Shown: positions 1 to 8,935, counted from the stretch's first letter. The stretch: 64,000 nt of DNA from Sinorhizobium sp. 6-70 (GCF_030124375.1 NZ_JASKLS010000008.1:186001-250000); one strand, 5' to 3'. Numbers and translations are program-made. The notes: generated by a model from the sequence alone, not told the origin.

Positions 1-792
1 CAGCTTCTTTGCAGAGCCATCGATGATGCGTCGGTTGGCCTGGTGCGGAACCAGCCAGTCGACGTCGTCTGCCGTCGTTCCCGTTGCCTCGAAAGCCGCC
101 TCGATCACGTCCGTGATCATGCCGACGGCATGCTTGAACACCTCACGGCCTTCCATCCTGAGATGGCCCACGGTGCCCGTGGTCGATGGGCCGCCGTCGA
201 CGTAAAGCTTGTCGCCATGAATGCCGTCTGAGCGCAGTTGTGCCGTGAGCACGCCGCGGTCGGCATTCGTGCCTGCTCCCTCCTGGGCTTCAAGGACGAT
301 CGCGCCGGCGCCGTCGCCGAAGAGGACACAAGTTGTGCGATCGGACCAGTCGAGGATGCGCGAGAACGTCTCCGCCCCAATCACCAGGGCCCGCTTGGCG
401 AGTCCGCCGCGGATATAGGCATCCGCCGTCGCCACCGCATAGACGAAGCCGGAACAGACCGCCTGCAGATCGAAGGCCGCGCCGTGCCGCATGCCGAGGC
501 GGTTCTGGATGTTAACCGCCGTCGCCGGAAACGTGTTGTCCGGAGTCGATGTGGCAACGATGATCAGGTCCAGGTCGTCGGCCGTCAGATCGGCCCGCGC
601 AAGCGCGGCGCGCGCGGCACTTTCTCCGAGTGATGCCGTCGTTTCGCCCTCACTGGCGATGTAACGCTGGCGAATCCCGGTCCGCTGCACGATCCATTCG
701 TCGGACGTGTCGACCTTCGATTCCATTTCCTTGTTGGTCATCACTCGCTTCGGCAGCGCTGCCCCGAAGCCGCGAACGACGGAACGGATCAT
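1..792 (-). CDS. fabH: 3-oxoacyl-ACP synthase III (KAS III), C-terminus cut by window
   Basis: FabH condenses acetyl-CoA with malonyl-ACP to start type II fatty acid synthesis in the cytoplasm. The ATG is at 792 and 264 codons are visible before the window ends; the family is about 320 residues long. The thiolase-fold signature is clear: the nucleophile lies in AVCSGF (Cys113), and the catalytic His is in VPHQANRR (His250). The last catalytic Asn lies beyond the edge. The start is 20 bp downstream of the plsX stop, so it is the distal gene of the CBP3-like/DUF177/plsX/fabH series on the minus strand. The frame is open throughout and nothing looks damaged. Confidence 0.97.
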   Translation of the reverse strand, partial: MIRSVVRGFGAALPKRVMTNKEMESKVDTSDEWIVQRTGIRQRYIASEGETTASLGESAARAALARADLTADDLDLIIVATSTPDNTFPATAVNIQNRLGMRHGAAFDLQAVCSGFVYAVATADAYIRGGLAKRALVIGAETFSRILDWSDRTTCVLFGDGAGAIVLEAQEGAGTNADRGVLTAQLRSDGIHGDKLYVDGGPSTTGTVGHLRMEGREVFKHAVGMITDVIEAAFEATGTTADDVDWLVPHQANRRIIDGSAKKL

Positions 793-811
793 TTACTCAA
801 AACCTCATCAT

Positions 812-1855
812 TCATGCCGGCGGGAGGGGTTCAGACGGCTGTGCGCCGTGATATTTCGCCAGGTCGCTTTCTATTTTGGCCTTGAGGCCGTTCTTTACCA
901 TGTCGTAGCCGACATCGATTGCGGCCGCGAAACCCTCGGCGTCGGTGCCACCATGGCTCTTGATGACGACGCCATTGAGGCCGAGGAACACGCCGCCGTT
1001 GACCTTCCGCGGGTCCATCTTTTCACGCAACCGGTCGAAGGCGCCCTTTGCGAACACGTAACCGATCTTCGCGAGCAATGTGCGCGACATCGCCGCGCGC
1101 AGATATTCGGCAATCTGGCGCGCCGTTCCTTCGGCCGCCTTCAAGGCGATATTGCCAGAGAAGCCTTCGGTGACAACGACATCGACGGTTCCGCGGCCAA
1201 TATCGTCGCCTTCAACGAAACCGTAATAGTCAATGCCCTCGATGTTGGCCTCGCGGATGAGCCGTCCGGCCTCCTTGACCTCTTCCTGGCCTTTGATTTC
1301 TTCCACGCCGACATTGAGCAAGCCGACCGAAGGATGCTCGACCTCGAACAGTGCGCGAGCCATCGCGCCGCCCATCAAGGCGAAATCCATGAGCTGCTGC
1401 GCGTCCGCGCCGATCGTCGCGCCGACGTCGAGGACGATGCTTTCCCCTTTGAGCGTCGGCCAGATGGCGGCAATCGCAGGGCGCTGGATCCCCTGCATGG
1501 TTCTGAGACAGAAGACGGACATCGCCATCAGCGCGCCTGTATTGCCTGCGGAAACGACCACATCCGCCTCGCCGGCATTGATCGCGTCGATCGCCTTCCA
1601 CATGCTCGATTTGCCACGCCCACGCCGGAGCGCCTGGCTAGGCTTTTCGTCCATGGCGACGGCGATTTCGCAATCGTTGAAAGTGCTCGCTGCATTCAGC
1701 TTCGGATACTTGGCCAGAAGCTCGGCGCATCGCGCTTCCTGACCGAACAAGACGAATCTTATGTCCGGGTGACGTTCGAGCGCTCTTGCTGCGCCCGGGA
1801 TGACGACTTCAGGACCATAGTCGCCCCCCATCACGTCAAGTGAAATTCTGACCAC
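812..1855 (-). CDS. plsX: phosphate acyltransferase PlsX
   Basis: PlsX makes acyl-phosphate from acyl-ACP for the PlsY step of phosphatidic acid synthesis, at the inner face of the membrane. The N-terminal LDVMGGDYGPE motif is diagnostic. I place the start at a GTG (1855), which gives 347 residues, the usual family length, with an AAGGA ribosome site about 11 bases upstream. An in-frame ATG at 1909 would add 18 residues (MMRRARRVCVGRKKDKTR) that do not resemble the family start. It sits between DUF177 and fabH, the common bacterial order. Confidence 0.96.
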   Translation of the reverse strand: MVRISLDVMGGDYGPEVVIPGAARALERHPDIRFVLFGQEARCAELLAKYPKLNAASTFNDCEIAVAMDEKPSQALRRGRGKSSMWKAIDAINAGEADVVVSAGNTGALMAMSVFCLRTMQGIQRPAIAAIWPTLKGESIVLDVGATIGADAQQLMDFALMGGAMARALFEVEHPSVGLLNVGVEEIKGQEEVKEAGRLIREANIEGIDYYGFVEGDDIGRGTVDVVVTEGFSGNIALKAAEGTARQIAEYLRAAMSRTLLAKIGYVFAKGAFDRLREKMDPRKVNGGVFLGLNGVVIKSHGGTDAEGFAAAIDVGYDMVKNGLKAKIESDLAKYHGAQPSEPLPPA

Positions 1856-2054
1856 GCGTGTCTTATCCTTTTTCCTGCCCACGCAAACGCGTCTCGCCCT
1901 GCGCATCACTTTTCACGCGGGGCGATCCTTGTTCCTTCTGACGCTTGAGCCAACATGCGACGTCACGGCGCACCGGCCCCATCGGCTGGAGTCGGGCCAA
2001 AATACTGCTTTTCGTCTGCGTGACAACCGAATTGTAAGCGCGGCTTGCGCCGTT

Positions 2055-2606
2055 TCAATCCTTTTTCCAGTCCTTCAGCGCGGCAAACGGGTTCGGCCGC
2101 TTGTCATCCTCCGCAGAGCTTTCGATGCGCTCACCGAAGACCGCACCTTCCTTGCGCGGATAGGGATCGATGGCGAGGGCGACATGTTCGCTGACCACGA
2201 CCCCCGCATCGATGGTATCGCCGGCAAAGGTGTCGGGAATGTCCGGACCATCCGGATCGAGTACCATCTCGCCACCGTCGTTGTGCGCCTGGCGTGCAAG
2301 CCGCGATCCTTCCGGCACGAAAATCGCCTCGACGGGCTCGTTTATCTCCGCCTCGACCGGTTCGAGCGTCACCACGCAGGACTGGACAACGCGGGCAGCG
2401 ACATCTCCCTTGATCTTCACTCCGTCCTTCTTCCAGCGCGCGATCTGGAGGTCGGCGGCAAGCGAGAGTACTTCTTCGACATTCCAGAGCTTGGCAAGCG
2501 CCCGGCGCTCGGCCTCGCTCGCCGAAAGATGGACGCTGACCGCGTTTGCCGAGATGTGTCCCACCTTCACCGGGTAGGAGAACGCCGGTTTGCTATCGTC
2601 TCTCAT
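2055..2606 (-). CDS. DUF177 (YceD-family) protein
   Basis: A 183-residue soluble protein of the YceD/DUF177 family. In many bacteria the family gene sits upstream of rpmF and plsX and has been linked to 23S rRNA metabolism; its exact function is not settled. The family region with a Cys (VVQSCVVTLEPVEAEI) lies near residues 75-90, followed by an acidic stretch and a Lys-rich tail (ALKDWKKD). Here rpmF is absent and plsX follows about 200 bases downstream. No transmembrane or signal sequence is visible. Confidence 0.88.
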   Translation of the reverse strand: MRDDSKPAFSYPVKVGHISANAVSVHLSASEAERRALAKLWNVEEVLSLAADLQIARWKKDGVKIKGDVAARVVQSCVVTLEPVEAEINEPVEAIFVPEGSRLARQAHNDGGEMVLDPDGPDIPDTFAGDTIDAGVVVSEHVALAIDPYPRKEGAVFGERIESSAEDDKRPNPFAALKDWKKD

Positions 2607-2693
2607 GACAAGATCCTTCCTCGCGGCATCGGATCTCCATGCCGCGCATACAGCCGCCGAGCGCGATCTTCGGGCGGCATCGCTATCGGCCTA

Positions 2694-3230
2694 TTACGCT
2701 CCTGCTGGCGGCATGCGCAACTGGCCCGCTTCGACCACCTCTTCCGGGGTCTCGGACAGGACCGCTTCGGTGGCCAGCAGATAGGCGGCCAGTCCGTCCA
2801 TCGACGGCCCTTCGTGGGCATCGGGATGGAAGTTGCGGCGGAGCGCGGCGGCCAGGGCCTCTCCGTCCCTTTGCTCGAGCGCGGCGGCATAGGACTCGAG
2901 GCGGCCGTAGAACATGCCGGCGAACTTCTTCATCTTCTTCGGCACGCCCACGTCACCGACGCCGAGTTCGCGGATCGAGTGGTCGACGTCTTCGAAAAAG
3001 GCATCGACGATTTCCTGCGCGATCTCCTGTCCGGTGCGCGCGGAGGCGCGTGTCCGCCGAAAATAGAGAATCAGGATTGCCGACAACATCTCGAAGCGGC
3101 CCATGACCGTGTCAGGGACAGCAAGGTCGGTGTACAGAAACGGCTGGCGTGCGGCGGCGGTCAGCAACGCATACTGGCGCTCCACAATCGCAATATTGCC
3201 GCTTTTTCTTTTGAACAGTCCAAAAATCAT
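2694..3230 (-). CDS. ubiquinol-cytochrome c chaperone (CBP3-like) family protein
   Basis: A 178-residue protein of the CBP3/UPF0174 family, which in mitochondria helps assemble the cytochrome bc1 complex; the bacterial role is inferred from homology. Recognisable elements are the basic N-terminus MIFGLFKRKSG, the central YTDLAVPDTVMGRFEM segment and a C-terminal helical region with FAGMFYGRLESYAAAL. The ATG at 3230 is chosen because the open frame upstream (to 3458) runs into the signal peptide of the divergent bamE. It leads the co-directional DUF177-plsX-fabH genes. Confidence 0.85.
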   Translation of the reverse strand: MIFGLFKRKSGNIAIVERQYALLTAAARQPFLYTDLAVPDTVMGRFEMLSAILILYFRRTRASARTGQEIAQEIVDAFFEDVDHSIRELGVGDVGVPKKMKKFAGMFYGRLESYAAALEQRDGEALAAALRRNFHPDAHEGPSMDGLAAYLLATEAVLSETPEEVVEAGQLRMPPAGA

Positions 3231-3366
3231 CACAAAGCCCAGCTCTGGCTTTCTCGAAATGTGGGCGGCGCCCACGACGTTATTGCATGATAGCCGAAGC
3301 TGGTTTACCGAAGCAGGCACGAAATGCAATGGCGGATCTGCCATCGTTACTCCAGGGGAACAGTCC

Positions 3367-3879
3367 TTGTCGAAGCGGTATTTGATATCAAACCTGAATG
3401 TTCTAAGCCGTGCCGTGCTCGTGGCTTCCCTTTGCACAACCACGCTTGCCGCCTGCACGACGGCGAATATGGGCGAGGTCCTCCATCAAGGCTATGTCGT
3501 TGACCAGGAAACGCTGAACCTTGTCCCGGTCGGATCGAGCCGCGAGCAGGTGCTGCTCTCTCTGGGCACGCCGTCGACGACCGCCACCTTCGACAACGAG
3601 GTCTTCTATTACATCTCGCAGACGCGCAAGCGGCCGGTCGCCTTCATGAAGCCGAAGCTCATCGACCAATCGATCCTTGCCGTCTACTTCGACAAGGAAG
3701 GCGTCGTCAGCCAGCTCGCACATTATACGATGAAGGACGGTAAGGTCTTCGACATGCTGTCACGCACGACGCCGACCGGCGGCAAGGAAACGAGCTTCCT
3801 CGGCCAGCTCCTGAGCGGCCCGGGCGCCGGACAGGCAGCGGCGCGAAACCTCTTCAAGGACTTTGGCAAGGATCCATAA
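3367..3879 (+). CDS. bamE: outer membrane assembly lipoprotein BamE/OmlA
   Basis: A small lipoprotein (170 residues) of the SmpA/OmlA/BamE family, an accessory of the BAM complex that inserts beta-barrels into the outer membrane. I choose the TTG at 3367 because an AGGGGA ribosome site lies 7 bases upstream and translation from it gives a clean lipoprotein signal, with lipobox LAAC placing the lipidated Cys at residue 30. The BamE core follows: VPVGSSREQVLLSLGTPS, then FYYISQTRKRP and an AVYFDKEGVVSQLAHY strand. A longer open frame back to 3103 overlaps the divergent chaperone gene and is not needed. Confidence 0.92.
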   Translation: MSKRYLISNLNVLSRAVLVASLCTTTLAACTTANMGEVLHQGYVVDQETLNLVPVGSSREQVLLSLGTPSTTATFDNEVFYYISQTRKRPVAFMKPKLIDQSILAVYFDKEGVVSQLAHYTMKDGKVFDMLSRTTPTGGKETSFLGQLLSGPGAGQAAARNLFKDFGKDP

Positions 3880-3891
3880 GTCGCAGCATGC

Positions 3892-3932
3892 AAAAGGGCC
3901 CGCGAACAAGGTTCGCGGGCCCTTTTTGTTTT
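3892..3932. terminator. bidirectional rho-independent terminator between bamE and hppA
   Basis: A perfect 16-bp inverted repeat (AAAAGGGCCCGCGAAC) with a 3-base loop and T runs on both strands lies between two convergent genes. It should end both bamE and hppA transcripts. Confidence 0.93.
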
Positions 3933-3945
3933 GCAGGAGCCTTTG

Positions 3946-6081
3946 TCAGGCTAGGACGGCCAGCAACAGCAGCGCCACGATATTGGTGATCTTGATCGCC
4001 GGGTTGACGGCGGGGCCAGCCGTATCCTTGTAGGGATCGCCGACGGTGTCGCCTGTGACCGAAGCCTTGTGGGCATCGGAACCCTTCATGTGGCGCGTGC
4101 CATTCTTGTCGACGAAACCGTCTTCGAAGCTCTTCTTGGCATTGTCCCATGCCCCGCCCCCGGACGTCATCGATATGGCGACGAAAAGCCCGTTGACGAT
4201 AACGCCGAGGAGCGACGCCCCGAGCGCGGCAAAGGCCGAGGCCTTCGAGCCGGAAAGCAGTAGCACCCCGAAATAGACGACGATCGGCGCCAGCACCGGC
4301 AGCAGCGAAGGCACGATCATTTCCCGGATTGCCGCCTTGGTCAGCATGTCGACGGCGCGGCCGTAGTCGGGCCGATCCTTGCCTTCCATGATGCCCGGCT
4401 TCTCCTTGAACTGGCGGCGCACTTCCTCGACGACAGCGCCGCCTGCACGGCCGACGGCCGTCATGGCGATGCCGCCGAAAAGATAAGGAATGAGGCCACC
4501 GAAGATCAGGCCGGCGACGACATAGGGATTGGACAGGTCAAACGAGATCGCACCCACATCGGCGAAATAGGGATGTTTGTCGCCATTGGCGGCGAAGTAG
4601 GTGAGGTCGTTCGAATAGGCCGCGAAAAGCACGAGAGCGCCGAGGCCCGCGGAACCGATCGCATAGCCCTTGGTCACGGCCTTGGTCGTGTTGCCGACGG
4701 CATCGAGCGCGTCGGTCGACTTACGCACTTCCGGCGGCAAATGCGACATCTCGGCGATACCACCGGCGTTGTCGGTAACCGGACCAAAAGCATCGAGTGC
4801 CACGATCATGCCAGCGAGACCGAGCATGGCAGTGACTGCAATAGCGGTACCGAAGAGGCCGGCGAGTTGGTAGGTGGCGATGATGCCGCCGACGATGACG
4901 ATCGCCGGCAAAGCGGTCGACTCGAGCGAGACGGCAAGTCCCTGGATCACGTTGGTGCCATGACCAGTAACGGAGGCCTGCGCGATCGAATTCACCGGCC
5001 GCTTGTTGGTGCCGGTGTAGTATTCGGTGATCACGACGATCAGTGCTGTGACGACGAGGCCCAGGATGCCGCAGATGAACAGGCCCCAGCCGGTGACGTC
5101 TTTGCCGGCGACCGTCCCGATCGAGCCCCAGCCGATCGTCAGTGAGGTCGCGGCGCCAAGACCGATGATCGAGAGCGCGCCGGTGACGATCAGCCCCCGA
5201 TAGAGCGCCCCCATGATCGAGCCGTTGGCACCGAGCTTGACGAAGAAGGTACCGATGATCGAGGTGATGATGCAAGCCGCGCAGATCGCCAGCGGATAGA
5301 TCATCACAGTAGCGAGCAGCGGAGTACCGGCGAAAAAGATCGATGCCAGCACCATGGTCGCCACGACCGAAACCGCGTAGGTTTCGAAAAGGTCCGCGGC
5401 CATCCCCGCGCAGTCGCCGACATTGTCTCCGACATTGTCCGCGATGGTCGCCGGGTTGCGCGGATCGTCTTCCGGAATGCCCGCTTCCACCTTGCCGACG
5501 AGATCGCCACCGACATCGGCTCCCTTGGTGAAGATGCCGCCGCCGAGGCGGGCGAAGATCGAGATCAGCGATGCTCCGAAGCCGAGCGCCACAAGCGCAT
5601 CGATAACCTCACGCGAAGCCGGGTCGTGCCCGAAGCCCGCTGTCAGGATGAGGTAGTAGACCGAGACGCCGAGCAGGGCCAGGCCGGCCACCAACAGGCC
5701 GGTGATTGCGCCCGATTTGAAGGCGATATCGAGACCGGAGGCAAGGCTGACCGATGCCGCCTGGGCCGTGCGAACATTGGCCCTGACCGAGACATGCATG
5801 CCGATGAAACCAGCCGCGCCCGACAACACTGCACCGATCAGGAAGCCGATTGCGGCTGCACTCGAGAGAAGAATCCACGCGGCGATGAAAACGACGACAC
5901 CGACAATGGCAATGGTCCTGTATTGACGTGTGAGGTAGGCCTGCGCCCCCTCCCTGATAAAGCCTGCGATCTCCTGCATGCGGGCGTTCCCCTGATCGGC
6001 GGCAAGCACCGACTGCGTTGCCCAGATGGCATAGGCCACCGCGAGCAACCCGCATGCGATAACGCCTAAAAGTAAGGTCAT
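3946..6081 (-). CDS. hppA: H+-translocating inorganic pyrophosphatase, K+-independent type
   Basis: An integral membrane pump (711 residues, about 16 hydrophobic segments) that couples pyrophosphate hydrolysis to proton export. The PPi-binding signature with clustered acidic residues is present (GGGIFTKGADVGGDLVGKVE, then DDPRNPATIADNVGDNVGD). In the segment GNTTKAVTKGYAIGSA the Lys and Thr occupy the positions that mark K+-independent enzymes; K+-dependent ones carry Ala there. The start has a good GGAGGATAA site. It is a single gene, ending at the shared terminator with bamE. The C-terminal DTVGDPYKDTAGPAVNP motif is complete. Confidence 0.97.
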   Translation of the reverse strand: MTLLLGVIACGLLAVAYAIWATQSVLAADQGNARMQEIAGFIREGAQAYLTRQYRTIAIVGVVVFIAAWILLSSAAAIGFLIGAVLSGAAGFIGMHVSVRANVRTAQAASVSLASGLDIAFKSGAITGLLVAGLALLGVSVYYLILTAGFGHDPASREVIDALVALGFGASLISIFARLGGGIFTKGADVGGDLVGKVEAGIPEDDPRNPATIADNVGDNVGDCAGMAADLFETYAVSVVATMVLASIFFAGTPLLATVMIYPLAICAACIITSIIGTFFVKLGANGSIMGALYRGLIVTGALSIIGLGAATSLTIGWGSIGTVAGKDVTGWGLFICGILGLVVTALIVVITEYYTGTNKRPVNSIAQASVTGHGTNVIQGLAVSLESTALPAIVIVGGIIATYQLAGLFGTAIAVTAMLGLAGMIVALDAFGPVTDNAGGIAEMSHLPPEVRKSTDALDAVGNTTKAVTKGYAIGSAGLGALVLFAAYSNDLTYFAANGDKHPYFADVGAISFDLSNPYVVAGLIFGGLIPYLFGGIAMTAVGRAGGAVVEEVRRQFKEKPGIMEGKDRPDYGRAVDMLTKAAIREMIVPSLLPVLAPIVVYFGVLLLSGSKASAFAALGASLLGVIVNGLFVAISMTSGGGAWDNAKKSFEDGFVDKNGTRHMKGSDAHKASVTGDTVGDPYKDTAGPAVNPAIKITNIVALLLLAVLA

Positions 6082-6288
6082 TTCGCATTATCCTCCGTTT
6101 CAACCTGCAGGTTCACTCCCTCCCGCAGGCCCCTCATTCCGCGAATCGCGCGCCGCATCCTCAAGCGGCACCCCTCACGGCGCGGCCAGAGTGCGGGCGC
6201 GAATGGGGATCGTCAAGCCCCTGAAAATACCGGAGTGATCGCGTTTGGAGGGAGTCGGAAGATTTTGCTGAGCCTCGGCTGCAGTCGG

Positions 6289-7518
6289 TCAGGCGGCAAT
6301 GCGCCCGCTCCTCCGCATCAGCATCAGAAGAAGCAAGAGGCAGATGCCGGCAACCGGCCAGACGACGGCGTTGAGCACGTCCCACCCATAGGTGGAAAGC
6401 ACCTTGCCGGAGGCGAAAGACGCGCTGGCGACCGTCGAAAACAGCACGATATCATGGAACCCCTGAACCTTGTCCGCCTCATGCGGCCGATAGCTCTGCG
6501 CAATGATTGCGGTCGCGCCGATGAACGCGAAATTCCAGCCGAGCCCGAGGAGAACGAGTGCACCCCAGAAATTCCAAAGCGCCACTCCCATGTGAGCGAT
6601 CGCCGCGCAAGCCAGAAGCAGCACAAAGCCGCAGGCCACGATACGCTCCGCGCCGAAGCGGGCGATGAGCCAGCCCGTTGCAAAGCTCGGGCCGAACATC
6701 GCAAGCACGTGCCATTGTATTCCCAGCGTCGCGAGGTCGGTCGAAAAACCGCAGCCGACAACCATGGCGACCGGTGCGCCCGTCATCATGAAGGTCATCA
6801 GCGCATAGGCGGAAACGCCGCAGATCATACCTGTCAGGAACCGTTGGGTGCCGACAATCTCGCGGAGCGGCCGGACCGGCGCGGCGGCATGCAGATCCGA
6901 ACCGCCTCTGATATCCGGCAGGCGAAGAGGCACAAAAAAGACAATGGCCGCAAGGCAGACCGGCAGCAAGGCCACGAAGGCACCCGCAAACCATACGGGC
7001 GCGAAGTAGTCACCGGCGAAAATGACGATCTGCGGCCCGAGTATCGCCGAGATGATGCCGCCGCCCAATATCCAGGAAATCGCCTTCGGCTTGTAGAAGG
7101 AGGGCGATGCGTCTGCCGCCGCGAAGCGAAGCTTTTGCGTGAAGCCGCTGGACGAGCCAAGAACGGCCAAGCCGAAGGTGAACAGCCAGAAGCTCTCACA
7201 GAAAAGCGCCGCGGCTGCAACCAGTCCGCCCAAAGCGGCGATAAGGGCGCCGCCGATGAAGGCCGAGCGCCTGCCGACCAGCCGAGACAGCGTCGCCGCA
7301 AGTACGACACCGAGCGCCAAACCCACGTTGAATCCGGTAAGCGGTGCGGTTGCCAGCGACTTGTCATCACCGAGAAGCTGGTGGCCGGCGACACCGCCGA
7401 CCGCGAAGCTGATCGGCCCGACCACCCCGAGCAGCGCCTGCGCAAAGGTCAACAGAAAGACGTTGCGACGCGCCTCGCGGAGAACCGCCCCGATGTCGTC
7501 CGCAGTCGCTGCCACCAT
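6289..7518 (-). CDS. MFS transporter, third gene of a ribH-nusB unit (possible riboflavin carrier)
   Basis: A 409-residue major facilitator with about 12 hydrophobic segments and the basic loop LSRLVGRRSAF after the second or third helix. It begins 5 bases after the nusB stop, so it is probably co-transcribed with ribH and nusB. Predicted riboflavin carriers of the RfnT group in Rhizobiales are MFS proteins associated with riboflavin genes, so this could be one. That is inference from context only; no FMN riboswitch is seen and the substrate cannot be read from sequence. Confidence 0.85.
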   Translation of the reverse strand: MVAATADDIGAVLREARRNVFLLTFAQALLGVVGPISFAVGGVAGHQLLGDDKSLATAPLTGFNVGLALGVVLAATLSRLVGRRSAFIGGALIAALGGLVAAAALFCESFWLFTFGLAVLGSSSGFTQKLRFAAADASPSFYKPKAISWILGGGIISAILGPQIVIFAGDYFAPVWFAGAFVALLPVCLAAIVFFVPLRLPDIRGGSDLHAAAPVRPLREIVGTQRFLTGMICGVSAYALMTFMMTGAPVAMVVGCGFSTDLATLGIQWHVLAMFGPSFATGWLIARFGAERIVACGFVLLLACAAIAHMGVALWNFWGALVLLGLGWNFAFIGATAIIAQSYRPHEADKVQGFHDIVLFSTVASASFASGKVLSTYGWDVLNAVVWPVAGICLLLLLMLMRRSGRIAA

Positions 7519-7523
7519 TTTTG

Positions 7524-8003
7524 CTATTTCCGCTGGCCGCGGACCTGCTTGGCGATCCGGTCGAGAACAGCGTTGACGAGCTTGGGCTCCTCATCCTCGA
7601 AGAAGGCCTTGGCGATCTCGACATATTCGGTGACGATTACCGGAACCGGGACATCCTTGCGCTCGAGCATTTCGAAGGTGCCGGCGCGCAGGATCGCGCG
7701 GACGGTGGAATCGAGCCGGGACAGCGCCCAATCGTCCTGAAGGGCGGTGCCGATCAGCGGGTCAAGCATGCGCTGGTCGCGCACGACGCCCGACACGATC
7801 GAACGGAACCACGAGGCGTCCGCCTTCAGGTATGTCTCTCCGTCGAGTTCCCGACCCAGCCGGTGCTCTTCGTATTCGGCGACGATTTCCAGCACGCCGG
7901 TGCCGCCGACATCCATCTGATAAAGCGCCTGGACGGCTGCGAGGCGCGCGGCACCACGCTGGTTGACCTGCTTCAGCGGCTGATCCGAGGGAGTCTTCGT
8001 CAC
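7524..8003 (-). CDS. nusB: transcription antitermination factor NusB
   Basis: NusB binds boxA RNA with NusE (S10) in ribosomal RNA antitermination complexes. The 159-residue protein carries the family pattern RGAARLAAVQALYQMD near residue 20, a central VVRDQRMLDPLI segment and the C-terminal EYVEIAKAF with LVNAVLDRIAKQ. The start is GTG, overlapping the ribH stop by four bases (GTGA), which indicates translational coupling. The ribH-nusB pairing is widespread in bacteria. Confidence 0.97.
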   Translation of the reverse strand: MTKTPSDQPLKQVNQRGAARLAAVQALYQMDVGGTGVLEIVAEYEEHRLGRELDGETYLKADASWFRSIVSGVVRDQRMLDPLIGTALQDDWALSRLDSTVRAILRAGTFEMLERKDVPVPVIVTEYVEIAKAFFEDEEPKLVNAVLDRIAKQVRGQRK

Positions 8004-8458
8004 TGTTCTGCGCCCAATTTCTTTTTCAGTTCGATCATGGTCAGCGCCGCGCGCGCAGCGAAACCACCCTTGTCGCCTTCCGACCGGCGGGCGCGTGCCC
8101 AGGCCTGGTCATCATTCTCAACCGTCAGAATACCGTTGCCGAGCGCAAGGCTTTCGCTGACGGCGAGGTCCATCAGGGCGCGCGAGGATTCGTTCGCAAC
8201 GATGTCGAAATGGTAGGTCTCGCCGCGGATAACCATGCCGAGCGCGACGAAGCCGTCATATTCGGTGCCGCCCTCGTCGGCGCCGTCGAGCGCCATGGCA
8301 ATCGCGGCGGGAATTTCCAACGCCCCTGGAACTGTCACAATATCATAAGTCGCGCCGGCTGCATCGAGCGCGTGCTTTGCACCGTCGAGCAAGGCGTCGG
8401 CCATATCATCATAGAAGCGCGCTTCCACAATCAAGATGTGGGCGGAGGTCTTCGCCAT
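8000..8458 (-). CDS. ribH: 6,7-dimethyl-8-ribityllumazine synthase
   Basis: Lumazine synthase (152 residues) condenses the RibA/RibD/phosphatase product with 3,4-dihydroxybutanone phosphate, giving the substrate of riboflavin synthase (encoded at 10777). Family blocks are visible: ILIVEARFYDDMADALLDGA at the N-terminus, VPGALEIPAAI, then ALGMVIRGETYHFDIV with the active-site His, and the NGILTVEND block. An AGGTGA site precedes the ATG. It is the first gene of the ribH-nusB-MFS unit. Confidence 0.97.
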   Translation of the reverse strand: MAKTSAHILIVEARFYDDMADALLDGAKHALDAAGATYDIVTVPGALEIPAAIAMALDGADEGGTEYDGFVALGMVIRGETYHFDIVANESSRALMDLAVSESLALGNGILTVENDDQAWARARRSEGDKGGFAARAALTMIELKKKLGAEQ

Positions 8459-8461
8459 GGA

Positions 8462-8716
8462 TCACCTGTCTTTGAAAATTTGGGCCGGACCTGACCGGCG
8501 CAGGCGGCGGTCAAACCACGCCCGACACAGAATGGCAAGCAAATTCCGCCAGCCGGAGGCCATTTGCCGCGCCGATGCCGCTTGCGGCGTGGACGCGACG
8601 GCTTCTCCGCCGCCCGGGTGAGACAGTAACGAGGACGAAGCCCAAGCGGGCGCCGGCACAGTCGGGTCCATGAACTTGCCAAGAGTACAGGTCTGCAGGA
8701 ACGTATTTGCTTGCAA
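8462..8716 (-). CDS. small ORF just upstream of ribH (uncertain)
   Basis: An 84-residue open frame ending 3 bases before the ribH start. I do not recognise it. Its C-terminal half is basic with aromatic residues (GWRNLLAILCRAWFDRRLRR) and the N-terminal half is rich in Pro, Ser and Ala. It could be a real small upstream gene, a leader peptide or chance frame in GC-rich DNA. No clear ribosome site was found. Confidence 0.25.
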   Translation of the reverse strand: MQANTFLQTCTLGKFMDPTVPAPAWASSSLLSHPGGGEAVASTPQAASARQMASGWRNLLAILCRAWFDRRLRRSGPAQIFKDR

Positions 8717-8780
8717 CAGCTTTAATTGCAGCTAAACCTTAGGTGCAGTAGCGTCGATCCTGCAAGGTGGAGCTGTCCTC

Positions 8781-8883
8781 ACTGCTTTTCTTAAATCGCA
8801 GCCGGTTTAAGGATAAAAACATGCTGCAAATTCAAAGTGCTACAGCGACCTTTGCGCGTTTGATAAGACGCGCGGCGCTGTAG
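8781..8883 (+). repeat. RIME1-like mosaic repeat, copy A
   Basis: About 103 bp made of two palindromes joined by a constant linker (AATTCAAAGTGCTACAGCG). The first stem (TTAAATCG...CGGTTTAA) is degenerate at its outer end compared with the other copies. The second (CTACAGCG...GCGCGGCGCTGTAG) is close to the shared form. It sits 52 bp upstream of the broken cupin gene. Confidence 0.85.
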
Positions 8884-8935
8884 GTTCGGTGATCGAGATG
8901 GCGACGGCGGCGTCGCAAAGATTGGGAGGAGCACG

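Noticed and set aside
707..1843. 378-residue plus-strand frame opposite plsX
   Set aside because: Antisense shadow of plsX; the plsX family motif is on the minus strand.
1929..3290. 453-residue plus-strand frame opposite DUF177 and the CBP3-like gene
   Set aside because: It spans two well-supported minus-strand genes and shows no motif.
3103..3366. Upstream extension of the bamE frame
   Set aside because: It overlaps the divergent CBP3-like gene and lacks a ribosome site; the TTG at 3367 gives a proper lipoprotein signal.
8459..8780. Possible FMN riboswitch upstream of ribH
   Set aside because: I looked for the conserved RFN-element blocks on the minus strand and did not find them; the few GGCGG stretches do not form the known core.
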